Below are positions 8,713-16,145 of a DNA stretch of 64,000 nucleotides, one piece after another (the stretch's first letter is position 1; each line of letters begins with the position of its first letter). Both the position numbers and the translations under genes were made by a program. Below the pieces are notes generated by a model. It was not told where the DNA came from. It ran no database searches and saw only the letters and a list, made by a program, of their open reading frames with translations. Source of the stretch: Phytopseudomonas dryadis (lineage in GTDB: Bacteria; Pseudomonadota; Gammaproteobacteria; Pseudomonadales; Pseudomonadaceae); contig NZ_QJUM01000006.1 of the NCBI RefSeq assembly GCF_004327355.1, positions 62,001 through 126,000 on the forward strand, read 5' to 3'.

Positions 8713-9633
8713 TTAGATTCCCTGCGGGATGTCTTCGCCGCCCAGGGCTTCGAACAGCGCCGGCAGGAACTCGACGAAGGTCAGCATCATCAGGGTGAAG
8801 CTGGCATCCAGTTGGCCGAGGTTGTCGTCGCCGCCATCCTGCTCGGCCTGTTCCTGCAGCAGATCCTCGAAGCGCAGGCGCTTGACCACCAGCTTGTCGT
8901 CGAGCACGAAGGACAGCTTGTCCTGCCAGGCCAGGGACAGTTGCACGACCTGCTTGCCGGAGGTCATGTGCAGCTGGATTTCATCGCCGGTCAGATCCTG
9001 GCGCTTGCAGCGCACCACGCCGCCGTCTTCGTGGGTGTCGCGCAGCTCGCACTCGTCGAGCACGTAGAAGCCTTCGGCGGCTTTCTGCGTCTTGACCCAG
9101 TCGGTCATGGTCGCGCTCGGGGCGATCTTCACGGTCAGCGGACGCACCGGCAGCGAGCCGATGGCTTCGCGCAGGGTGGAGAGCAGGTCTTCGGCGCGCT
9201 TCGGGCTGGAGGCATCGACCAGGATCAGGCCCTGGGCCGGGGCGATGGCGGCGAAGGTGGCGGACTTGCGGATGAAGGCCCGCGGCAGGAAGGCCTGGAC
9301 GATCTCGTCCTTGAGCTGATCGCGCTCCTTCTTGTAGACCTTGCGCATCTGCTCGTTTTCGATCTCGTCGACTTTCTCCTTGAGCGCATCCTTGACCACG
9401 CTACCCGGCAGGATGCGTTCTTCCTTGCGCGCGGCGATCAGCATGAAGCCCTGGCTTTCGTGCACCAGTGGCGCATCCGCGCCTTTGCCGAAGGGCGCGA
9501 TGAAACCGTAGGTGGTCAGTTCCTGGCTGGCGCAGGGGCGGGCGGGCTTGGCGGCCAGCGCGGCTTCGAGTGCCTCGGCAGCGAAGGGAACATCTTGGGT
9601 GAGGCGGTAGACCAGCAGGTTGCGGAACCACAT
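8713..9633 (-). CDS. rdgC: Recombination-associated protein RdgC
   Basis: A 306-residue protein beginning [14 protein letters not shown], with FGKG...[21 protein letters not shown] and the acidic C-terminal [19 protein letters not shown], all typical of RdgC. RdgC forms a ring-shaped dimer that coats double-stranded DNA and restrains RecA-promoted recombination. Length equals that of the usual family member. The ATG at 9631-9633 is preceded by GGAGA. Repeat copy B lies immediately beyond its TAA stop. Confidence 0.95.
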   Translation of the reverse strand: MWFRNLLVYRLTQDVPFAAEALEAALAAKPARPCASQELTTYGFIAPFGKGADAPLVHESQGFMLIAARKEERILPGSVVKDALKEKVDEIENEQMRKVYKKERDQLKDEIVQAFLPRAFIRKSATFAAIAPAQGLILVDASSPKRAEDLLSTLREAIGSLPVRPLTVKIAPSATMTDWVKTQKAAEGFYVLDECELRDTHEDGGVVRCKRQDLTGDEIQLHMTSGKQVVQLSLAWQDKLSFVLDDKLVVKRLRFEDLLQEQAEQDGGDDNLGQLDASFTLMMLTFVEFLPALFEALGGEDIPQGI

Positions 9634-9862
9634 GAGCGGGGTGTTCTCCAGTTAGCGGGCGCGCCCAGCGGGCGAGCGGAAATCATGAGTCGGTGCGCAA
9701 GGACGCTTGAGCGGCAGGTGAGTCGCGTATGCCGCGCCATGATCGGACCAGCGCGAGCGCGCATTATTCCTTCCCGGGGAGGCTAAGGCCAGGTTTGCGC
9801 GATGGCCGTTGCCATAATCCTAACCCTTTGGAACACCAATAAATTTTTTTCACGAAAGGGGG

Positions 9863-9891
9863 TTGCCAAGGTGCAGGTCGCTCTCTAGAAT
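9863..9891 (+). promoter_or_regulatory. Sigma70 promoter of the tRNA-Val/tRNA-Asp operon
   Basis: TTGCCA (9863-9868) and TAGAAT (9886-9891) are spaced exactly 17 bp, ending about 21 bases before the mature tRNA-Val. A GC-rich discriminator (GCGCCCC) follows the -10, as expected for a stringently controlled stable-RNA promoter. A run of seven Ts lies just upstream. Confidence 0.8.
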
Positions 9892-9912
9892 GCGCCCCAC
9901 TTCGAGAGTGAA

Positions 9913-9988
9913 GGGTGATTAGCTCAGCCGGGAGAGCATCTGCCTTACAAGCAGAGGGTCGGCGGTTCGATCCCGTCATCACCCACCA
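9913..9988 (+). tRNA. tRNA-Val (anticodon TAC)
   Basis: A 76-base cloverleaf with acceptor arms GGGTGAT and ATCACCC, encoded CCA, T-loop GGTTCGATCC, and anticodon loop CTTACAA giving UAC. It is followed after 12 bases by tRNA-Asp and shares its promoter. Confidence 0.97.
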
Positions 9989-10000
9989 ATCGAGGTATGC

Positions 10001-10077
10001 GCAGCGGTAGTTCAGTCGGTTAGAATACCGGCCTGTCACGCCGGGGGTCGCGGGTTCGAGTCCCGTCCGCTGCGCCA
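10001..10077 (+). tRNA. tRNA-Asp (anticodon GTC)
   Basis: A 77-base cloverleaf with acceptor arms GCAGCGG and CCGCTGC, encoded CCA, T-loop GGTTCGAGTCC, and anticodon loop CTGTCAC giving GUC. It is the second gene of the tRNA-Val/Asp unit, closed by a terminator at about 10122. Confidence 0.97.
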
Positions 10078-10121
10078 TATATCGCTTCCAGGGCCCGCTG
10101 AACACCCGGAAGCAACGCAAG

Positions 10122-10144
10122 AAAGCGCCCCAGGGCGCTTTTTT
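10122..10144 (+). terminator. Rho-independent terminator of the tRNA-Val/Asp unit
   Basis: A tight hairpin AAAGCGCCC-CA-GGGCGCTTT followed by further Ts. It lies 44 bases after tRNA-Asp. Confidence 0.9.
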
Positions 10145-10269
10145 CGTTTCTGCCTGAAGAACTTCCGCTGGGCTCCGGTGCGGTCGTGCTGAAACGTCAA
10201 CAGACCCTATGTCGCGCAACGGTCATGTGTCGGCCAGGGCGCAAGCGGCCTTCGGCCTTCGATCAAAAA

Positions 10270-10347
10270 CGCTTGAGGCTGGAAAGCTGGACGAAAGAGC
10301 CCATGGGGTTTGCTTGTCGTTCAGCCTTCAGCCTCCAGCCTTTAGCG
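10270..10347. repeat. Copy C, diverged member of the dispersed inverted repeat
   Basis: The left arm starts CGCTTGAGGCTGG at 10270 and the right arm ends CCAGCCTTTAGCG at 10347; pairing is imperfect. Composition and layout match copies A, B and D but the core word differs (CAGCCTCCAGCC). It lies about 40 bases beyond the minus-strand stop at 10385. Confidence 0.6.
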
Positions 10348-10384
10348 CTCCTATCGGCTACGCCATTTGATCCGTGCTGTGGCA

Positions 10385-11014
10385 TTAGACCGCACCCGGG
10401 CGAAAGGGCGGTTTTTCCTGCAGGCCATCGTCCCGCTCGGGAATGTCGTCGGTGTGCGCCTCGTCCTTGCGCACCGTGCCCAGGATGCCGACCACGGCAC
10501 CCAGCGCCAGACCGGCGGCGGCGAACGCCCAGGGACGGCGCTGCAGCGTATGGGTCAGGCTGTCGGCTCCCTGCTTCACCTGATGCTTGAGCGTTTCCGC
10601 GCCCTCGGCCAGGTCGTGCAGCTTCTGCCTGGCCGCGAGCGTGCCCTGATGCAGTGACTGCTTCGCCTCGTGCAGCGCATCGGCCAGGGTTTCGCCGTCC
10701 TCGGTGTCGCCGGGATCGGCCACGGGCTGTGGCCGCCCGCGGCTCTGTTCCACCGCCAGCCAGGCCAGGCCGATGGCGGTCAGCGCCACGGGAACGGGGT
10801 TGGTTTTCAGCGTGTGCCCCAGGCGCTCGGCCATTTCCAGGCCGCCGCTGTCGCGTCCGTAAGCCAGGGCCTGATCGAGCAGGCGTCGAGGGGTCAGGCG
10901 CGCTTCGACGTCATCGATCAGGGCGTCGATGCGGTTGCGTTGCTGATCGATCTCCTGCTCGAGGAGTTCGGGGGGCTTGCGCGATTCGACTGCAATGCTG
11001 CTGCTCGTGCTCAT
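10385..11014 (-). CDS. DUF3618-type membrane-anchored protein
   Basis: A 209-residue protein. The N-terminal segment (ELLEQEIDQQRNRIDALIDDVEARLTPRRLLDQALAYGR) has the EI-x-x-x-R pattern of DUF3618. A short hydrophobic stretch PVPVALTAIGLAWLAV follows, then an amphipathic helix rich in K, H and Q (about residues 120-165), then a second hydrophobic segment WAFAAAGLALGAVVGILGTV with a charged tail. Similar proteins sit next to YqjD/YqjE-like genes in many proteobacteria and are linked to stationary-phase envelope stress; function is unknown. Its ATG overlaps the stop of the holin-like gene upstream by four bases, so they are coupled. Confidence 0.8.
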   Translation of the reverse strand: MSTSSSIAVESRKPPELLEQEIDQQRNRIDALIDDVEARLTPRRLLDQALAYGRDSGGLEMAERLGHTLKTNPVPVALTAIGLAWLAVEQSRGRPQPVADPGDTEDGETLADALHEAKQSLHQGTLAARQKLHDLAEGAETLKHQVKQGADSLTHTLQRRPWAFAAAGLALGAVVGILGTVRKDEAHTDDIPERDDGLQEKPPFRPGAV

Positions 11015-11415
11015 GACATTTGCCTCTGCACCGCTTCCTTGTCTTTCTGCAAGGCGTCCAGGGTGCGTTCCGGGGTGAGTTGAGAGGGGGCGAATTGTTT
11101 CTGGCCGATCTTCAGCATGGCCAGGCCGATCAGGATCACCACCACGCCGACGATCAGTGCCGCCAGCCACGGCGCCACTATCGTGCTCAGCCCGTAGACG
11201 GCCGACAGCAACAGCATGAGGAAGCCCGACAGGAGGACGATGGCGCCTCCGGCGATGGCGGCGATACCGGCCTTGGTGGCCTGCAGGGACTGGTTCAGCT
11301 CGACCTTGGCCAGGGCCAGTTCCTTGGTGAACAGCACCTGTATTTCCCGGGTCAGCTGGCGTAGCAGCCCGAGGATCGAGGGTTCGGGTAGCGGCGCGCC
11401 TGGCTCTTCGCTCAT
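11011..11415 (-). CDS. YqjE-like/holin superfamily III membrane protein
   Basis: A 134-residue protein. An N-terminal amphipathic region (LLRQLTREIQVLFTKELALAKVELNQSLQATKAGIAA) precedes two strong membrane segments, IVLLSGFLMLLLSAVYGLSTIV and AALIVGVVVILIGLAML. This is the layout of the YqjE/phage holin-like family (DUF1469). It overlaps both neighbours by four bases (ATGA), making a tightly coupled three-gene unit with the YqjD-like gene before it and the DUF3618 gene after it. No lysis genes are nearby, so the holin label is structural only. Confidence 0.82.
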   Translation of the reverse strand: MSEEPGAPLPEPSILGLLRQLTREIQVLFTKELALAKVELNQSLQATKAGIAAIAGGAIVLLSGFLMLLLSAVYGLSTIVAPWLAALIVGVVVILIGLAMLKIGQKQFAPSQLTPERTLDALQKDKEAVQRQMS

Positions 11416-11834
11416 TGTGGGGCTCCTTCTGGCAGATCATCGGTTTGTGTGGCGCGGCGCTGGTCGCGTCTGGCCAGCAGGCGGGCGATGCCGAAGCCGA
11501 TGGCGATCCCGCCAGCGGCCAGCAATAGAGGGTGCGCGTGGGCGAAACTGTCGGCTCTGTGCAGGGCCTCGCCCTGAGCGTTGCGTGCCTTGCCAGCCAG
11601 GCGCGAGAGCTGCTGTGCGGCGGCCAGCAGGCGCGCGGAGGCGCCAGGCCCGTCATGGTTTTCCTGATCGGCCACGGTGGAGCGGGCGATGCGCACCCGG
11701 GTCTCGAGATCCTGCGCACTCTGCTCGCCGTGCTGGATCTGCGTGCGCAGTTGTTCCCGGGCCTCGTCGCGCCAGTGCCCGGAGATGACCTTGCCGGGTC
11801 TTTTATGCGGCCGTTGCTTGCTGTCGTTGTCCAT
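11412..11834 (-). CDS. YqjD/DUF883-like protein with C-terminal membrane anchor
   Basis: A 140-residue protein with a basic N-terminus (SKQRPHKRPGKVISGHWRDEAREQLR), a long helical middle, and one C-terminal hydrophobic segment HPLLLAAGGIAIGFGIARLLARRD. This matches the inner-membrane-anchored ElaB/YqjD group, whose E. coli members bind ribosomes in stationary phase. Membership is judged from layout, not from an alignment. It is the first gene of the three-gene unit and starts at the ATG at 11832-11834. Confidence 0.7.
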   Translation of the reverse strand: MDNDSKQRPHKRPGKVISGHWRDEAREQLRTQIQHGEQSAQDLETRVRIARSTVADQENHDGPGASARLLAAAQQLSRLAGKARNAQGEALHRADSFAHAHPLLLAAGGIAIGFGIARLLARRDQRRATQTDDLPEGAPQ

Positions 11835-11930
11835 GTGCCTACACCTTGTTCGTGCGTGAAAGTGCGCCGGGGTGGTGCCGAGCGTGGCGTCCGTTCAGGC
11901 GATCGCCCCGTATCCGTGGGCGGCTGCTGC

Positions 11931-12338
11931 TCAGTGGCCGCCGGCCTGCCTGGGGTAGTCCGCGGTAACGCTCATGTCGAGCTCCGGCCCCATGCTGGGC
12001 GCCGGCGGAGCCGGCTGCGGCGCGGCAGCGGGCGGATCGACCACCTCCTCGAGCATCATCAGCAATTCCTGGGCGCGCTGGATGCGCGCCCGCAGGTACC
12101 TGATCTCTTCGAGTGGATCGTCCACGGCGCTCTTGACGCTGCAATGGCCGCTCAAGCCACGCAGCAGCAACAGGCCGCCGAGGCTCAGTTGACGATTGCC
12201 GCGACGGCCTTCCTGGCTGGCGCCCAGGGCGGCGAACAGCAGGCCGCCGCCAATCGACAGCAGGCGCTCCCAGCCCCTGACGTTCTGTTGTGCCGGCTGT
12301 GGCCGAGGGGCTTGCGATTGTGGTTCGAAGGCGACCAT
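11931..12338 (-). CDS. YgaP-like (DUF2892-type) small membrane protein with extended C-terminus
   Basis: About 135 residues if started at 12338 (MVAFEPQ), where AGGAG lies eight bases upstream; an earlier in-frame ATG at 12410 has no such signal. The central part has the pattern of YgaP-like membrane domains (NVRGWERLLSIGGGLLFAAL, then LSLGGLLLLRGLSGHCSVKSAV). The segment DDPLEEIRYLRARIQRAQELLMMLEEVV predicts a coiled coil, and the last ~35 residues are Pro/Ala-rich. The single conserved Cys (GHCSV) is notable. The role is unknown; position next to the YqjDE-like unit suggests an envelope-stress function. Confidence 0.7.
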   Translation of the reverse strand: MVAFEPQSQAPRPQPAQQNVRGWERLLSIGGGLLFAALGASQEGRRGNRQLSLGGLLLLRGLSGHCSVKSAVDDPLEEIRYLRARIQRAQELLMMLEEVVDPPAAAPQPAPPAPSMGPELDMSVTADYPRQAGGH

Positions 12339-12406
12339 AGGATCACTCCTGCCAAAGGTGGTGGTTAGCGGCGCCGCGCATCCGAGCGTCGGTTCGGCCA
12401 CGGGGC

Positions 12407-12556
12407 TCATACCGGATCGGGCTGCGGCTTGCCGGGCAACTCGTCGTTGTCCTGGTCCTGCCCGGGGCTGCTCGGCTCTTGCGGGGCATCGTCCGCGGGA
12501 TCGGGAACCGAGCCCGGTATGCGCCGTGGTTCATTCGCGAGCGAGGCGATCGGCAT
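12407..12556 (-). CDS. Small acidic, proline-rich hypothetical protein
   Basis: A 49-residue frame starting MPIASLANEPRRIPG with GGGAGA upstream of the ATG at 12554-12556. The rest is low-complexity and acidic (DPADDAPQEPSSPGQDQDNDELPGKPQPDPV), almost certainly disordered. Its stop lies just before the next minus-strand gene. I do not recognise a family. Support is the good ribosome-binding site and its place in a same-strand run, so it could be a genuine small protein or a chance frame. Confidence 0.45.
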   Translation of the reverse strand: MPIASLANEPRRIPGSVPDPADDAPQEPSSPGQDQDNDELPGKPQPDPV

Positions 12557-12904
12557 GTGCGTCTCCCATAGGCGTTCGGCTTGTCCTGGTTTGGAGGGCG
12601 CCAGCCCCGGTGCGTTCGATCTTTTTAGTGCGGCGCTTGCAACTGCCCCCGAACGCTCATCCGTCGATCCGCGGCCCATCGCGCACGGGTCGCCGCTGCG
12701 CGGGATCTGTGGCGTGTGCCGCTGCGCCCGGGGCCGTGGGCGACGGCCGGAAAAACACTAAACCTCTGCGCCGCCGGTCCAGTCAAGATGCCTGTCCGGG
12801 CCAGCGCCATCGTGCTGCCGGGACAGCGCATGCACACGCAGCGTGGCAACTCCCATCCATGTCGGTCCGACCACGAGCGGGCCTGAACTTCGAGCGAGTT
12901 TTCC
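12557..12904. other. Intergenic stretch between divergent gene groups
   Basis: 348 bases between the minus-strand small-protein group and the plus-strand ThDP enzyme. It must hold both promoters. I see no clean sigma70 hexamer pair, operator palindrome or RNA structure in it. Confidence 0.4.
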
Positions 12905-14704
12905 ATGACCACGACAGTCGCTGACTTTATCGTCGAACGCCTCCACCAATGGGGCGTTCGACGTATCTACGGGTATCCGGGCGATGGTATCAACGGTGTG
13001 TTCGGCGCCCTGGCCAGGGCCAACGGCAAGATCCGTTTCATCCAGGCCCGCCACGAGGAAATGGCGGCGTTCATGGCCTCGGCCGATGCCAAGTTCTCCG
13101 GCGAACTGGGGGTGTGCATCGCCACATCCGGCCCCGGCGCGTCGCACCTGCTCACCGGTCTTTACGACGCGCGCATGGATCACATGCCGGTGCTGGCGAT
13201 CGTCGGCCAGCAGGCGCGTAACGCCCTGGGCGGACATTACCAGCAGGAGCTCGATCTGTTGTCGATGTTCAAGGATGTCGCCGGGGCGTTCGTGCAGCAG
13301 GCCGCTGCGCCGGCGCAGGTGCGCCACCTGGTCGACCGCAGCATTCGCACGGCGCTGGGCGAACGCCGGGTCACCGCGCTCATCCTGCCCAACGATCTGC
13401 AGGAGGCCGCCTACCAGGCGCCGCCGCACGAACATGGCACCCTGCACTCGGGAGTGGGCTACAGCAAGCCAAGGGTCGTGCCCTATCAGGCGGATCTGCA
13501 GCGCGCCGCCGATCTGCTCAATGCCGGCAAGAAGGTCGCGATTCTGGTGGGCGCCGGCGCGCTGGGTGCTGGCGATGAGGTGATCCAGGTCGCCGAAACC
13601 CTCGGCGCCGGAGTGGCCAAGGCGCTGCTGGGTAAGGCGGTGGTGCCCGACGACCTGCCCTGGGTGACCGGTTCCATCGGCCTGCTGGGCACCAAGCCGA
13701 GCTACCAGCTGATGAACGAGTGCGACACGCTGCTGATGATCGGTTCGGGCTTTCCCTATGCCGAGTTCCTGCCCAAGGAGGGGCAGGCCCGTGGCGTGCA
13801 GATCGATATCCAGCCGGACATGCTGAGCCTGCGTTACCCCATGGAGGTCAATCTCCAGGGCGACGCCGGCGAGACCCTGCGCGCCTTGCTGCCTTTGCTC
13901 GAGCGCAAGACCCGACGTACCTGGCGCAAGCGGGTCGAGCGCTGGCGCGGGCAGTGGGAAACCACCCTGGAACGTCGTGCCATGGCTTCGGCCGAGCCGA
14001 TCAACCCGCAGCGCGTGGCCTTCGAGCTGTCGCCGCGCCTGCCGGATCGCGCCATCGTCACCTGTGATTCGGGCTCGTGCGCCAACTGGTTAGCCCGTGA
14101 CGTGAAGATCCGCCAGGGCATGCTGTGTTCCCTCTCCGGCGGCCTGGCCTCGATGGGCGCGGCCGTGCCCTATGCCATTGCCGCCAAGTTCGCCCATCCG
14201 GATCGTCCGGTGGTGGCGCTGGTGGGCGATGGCGCCATGCAGATGAACAACATGGCCGAACTGATCACCGTCGCCAAGTACTGGCAGCAGTGGCAGGACA
14301 AGCGCTGGATCTGCGCCGTATTCAACAACCAGGATCTCAATCAGGTCACCTGGGAGCAGCGGGCGATGGAGGGCGATCCGAAGTTCGAGGCTTCGCAGAG
14401 CATTCCGGACGTGGCCTACCACCGCTTCGCCGAGTCGATCGGCCTCAAGGGCATCTTCGTCGACCGCGAGGATGCCGTGGCAGAGGCCTGGGAACAGGCG
14501 CTGGCGGCCGACCGGCCGGTGCTGATCGAGTTCAAGACCGACCCCAACGTACCGCCGTTGCCGCCGCATATCACCCTGGCGCAGGCCAAGGCGTTCGCCT
14601 CGACCTTGCTGCAGGGCGATCCCGACCAGGGCGGGGTGATCAGGCAGACCACCAAGCAGGTACTGGGCGCGATCCTGCCGGGCAAGGGCAAGCGCGGCCA
14701 GTGA
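12905..14704 (+). CDS. Thiamine diphosphate-dependent enzyme (pyruvate oxidase/acetolactate synthase-like)
   Basis: A 599-residue protein with the three domains of the POX/AHAS superfamily. The N-terminal pyrimidine domain holds the catalytic Glu in ARHEEMAAFMASA (~residue 50). The central domain has LVGAGALGAGDEV. The C-terminal PP domain shows the ThDP motif GDGAMQMNNMAELITVAKY...NNQDLNQVTWEQR (about residues 440-485). It probably decarboxylates a 2-oxo acid such as pyruvate; whether it acts as oxidase, decarboxylase or synthase is not readable. No acetolactate synthase small subunit is adjacent, which argues against a biosynthetic AHAS. It heads a plus-strand group with the SDR and GH15 genes, interrupted by the minus-strand pncC-like gene. 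Confidence 0.85.
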   Translation: MTTTVADFIVERLHQWGVRRIYGYPGDGINGVFGALARANGKIRFIQARHEEMAAFMASADAKFSGELGVCIATSGPGASHLLTGLYDARMDHMPVLAIVGQQARNALGGHYQQELDLLSMFKDVAGAFVQQAAAPAQVRHLVDRSIRTALGERRVTALILPNDLQEAAYQAPPHEHGTLHSGVGYSKPRVVPYQADLQRAADLLNAGKKVAILVGAGALGAGDEVIQVAETLGAGVAKALLGKAVVPDDLPWVTGSIGLLGTKPSYQLMNECDTLLMIGSGFPYAEFLPKEGQARGVQIDIQPDMLSLRYPMEVNLQGDAGETLRALLPLLERKTRRTWRKRVERWRGQWETTLERRAMASAEPINPQRVAFELSPRLPDRAIVTCDSGSCANWLARDVKIRQGMLCSLSGGLASMGAAVPYAIAAKFAHPDRPVVALVGDGAMQMNNMAELITVAKYWQQWQDKRWICAVFNNQDLNQVTWEQRAMEGDPKFEASQSIPDVAYHRFAESIGLKGIFVDREDAVAEAWEQALAADRPVLIEFKTDPNVPPLPPHITLAQAKAFASTLLQGDPDQGGVIRQTTKQVLGAILPGKGKRGQ

Positions 14705-14708
14705 GCCG

Positions 14709-15206
14709 TCAGCCTGCGCCGGCGAGCAGCTGCGTGTGCCAGTGGGGCACGCGTAACAGGGCATGGCGCGAGGCCTCGCGCAGTACCCGGGGGCGATCAC
14801 CGAGGAAACGTTCGGTGCTGGAGAACAGCTGCAAGCGTCCCGCATGGCGAAAAGCCCAGGCGAAGCACACCGTACCGGGCTCGATGCCGTCGTGCGCTTC
14901 GGGCCCGGCGATGCCCGTGGTGGCGATCGCCACATTGGCCGGGCTGTCGCGCAGGGCGCCGATGGCCATTTCCCGGGCGATTTCCTCGCTGGTCAGGTTG
15001 AAGGTGTCGAGCGTTTCCTGGCTGACGCCGAGCAGGCGTTTCTTCGCCGCGGGGGAATACACCACGTGGCCGGCATCCAGGCATTCTCCGCTGCTGGGGC
15101 ATTCGGCGAGCAGGGCGACGATCATGCCGGCGGTACAGGATTCGGCGGTGGCCAGCAGCAGGTGCTCGCGTTTGAGGTAGTCGAGCAGTTGCTGAATCGC
15201 TTGCAT
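14709..15206 (-). CDS. CinA C-terminal domain / nicotinamide-nucleotide amidase family
   Basis: About 165 residues from MQAIQQLLDYLK; an in-frame ATG at 15290 exists but lacks a good ribosome-binding site. The motifs ATAESCTAGMIVALLAE (residues ~22-38), VVYSPAAKKRLLGV and ATTGIAGPEAHDG are diagnostic of the CinA C-domain/PncC fold. PncC enzymes deamidate nicotinamide mononucleotide to nicotinate mononucleotide in pyridine-nucleotide salvage. This is probably a second, divergent PncC-like copy rather than the one linked to recA, given its stress-island setting. It is convergent with the ThDP enzyme, four bases apart. Confidence 0.85.
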   Translation of the reverse strand: MQAIQQLLDYLKREHLLLATAESCTAGMIVALLAECPSSGECLDAGHVVYSPAAKKRLLGVSQETLDTFNLTSEEIAREMAIGALRDSPANVAIATTGIAGPEAHDGIEPGTVCFAWAFRHAGRLQLFSSTERFLGDRPRVLREASRHALLRVPHWHTQLLAGAG

Positions 15207-15344
15207 GGGGTCTGTTCCTGTTTCTTTTCTTGGTCTGCCCCAGGCGCGGCCAGTGCGATCATTCGGATCGACGGGCATGGGCTTTTGCATGAACTCCGAA
15301 GGCGACTCTCCAGTCAGGTGTTACAGGCTGGATGAGGAGGGCTC

Positions 15345-16145
15345 ATGCTTATTTCATTGAATCGCCAGGTCGCCCTGGTCACCGGCGCCAGTTCCGGAAT
15401 CGGCGCGGCGTCGGCCCGTGCGCTCGCCGCTGCCGGCGCCGCGGTGGTGGTCAATTACCGTTCCCGGCGCCAGGCGGCCGAGCAACTCGTCGAGCAGATC
15501 CGCGAGGCGGGCGGCCAGGCCCTCGCCATCGGCGCGGACGTGTCCCGCGAGGAGGACGTCGAGCGGCTGTTCGCCGAGACCCTGGAGGCCTTCGGCCATC
15601 TGGATATCCTGGTGGCCAATTCCGGTCTGCAGCGCGATGCCGCCACGGTGGACATGAGCCTGGATGACTGGCAGCAGGTGATCGAGGTCAACCTCACCGG
15701 CCAGTTTCTCTGCGTGCGCGCGGCGTTGCGCCAGTTTCTCCGCCAGGGCGTGCGCGAGGGGGTATCCCGGGCCGCCGGCAAGATCATCCAGATGAGTTCG
15801 GTTCATCAGCGTATCCCCTGGGCCGGCCGGGCCAATTACGCCGCCTCCAAGGGCGGTGTCGATCTGCTGATGCGCAGTGTGGCGCAGGAGGTCGGCGAGC
15901 AGCGCATCCGGGTCAACGCCGTGGCCCCCGGGGCGATCCGCACGGCGATCAATCGGGAGAGCACCGAGGGCGACGCGGCGCGCAAGCTGCTCGGGCTGAT
16001 TCCCTATGGTCGCCTGGGCGAGGTCGAGGACGTCGCCAATGCCATCGTCTGGCTGGCCTCCGATGCGGCCGACTACGTGCATGGCACCACCCTGTTCATC
16101 GACGGCGGCATGAGCCTCTATCTGGAGTTTCGCGACAATGGCTGA
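15345..16145 (+). CDS. Short-chain dehydrogenase/reductase (glucose 1-dehydrogenase-like)
   Basis: A 266-residue classical SDR. It has the Rossmann motif TGASSGIGAASARAL (residues ~13-27), NYRSRR after the second strand, which suggests NADP preference, the NSGLQ region, catalytic Ser in IIQMSSVHQR, and the YAASK active-site pair. The C-terminal VHGTTLFIDGGMSLY is also standard. Overall it looks like the glucose 1-dehydrogenase group, oxidising a sugar or polyol. The start has GAGGAGG upstream. It overlaps the GH15 gene by eight bases, so the two enzymes are likely made together, and a shared carbohydrate substrate is plausible. Confidence 0.88.
   Translation: MLISLNRQVALVTGASSGIGAASARALAAAGAAVVVNYRSRRQAAEQLVEQIREAGGQALAIGADVSREEDVERLFAETLEAFGHLDILVANSGLQRDAATVDMSLDDWQQVIEVNLTGQFLCVRAALRQFLRQGVREGVSRAAGKIIQMSSVHQRIPWAGRANYAASKGGVDLLMRSVAQEVGEQRIRVNAVAPGAIRTAINRESTEGDAARKLLGLIPYGRLGEVEDVANAIVWLASDAADYVHGTTLFIDGGMSLYLEFRDNG

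Noticed and set aside
11011..11415. Phage holin gene and hence a prophage remnant
   Set aside because: The holin-like fold is shared with YqjE stress proteins; there is no endolysin, integrase or structural phage gene nearby.
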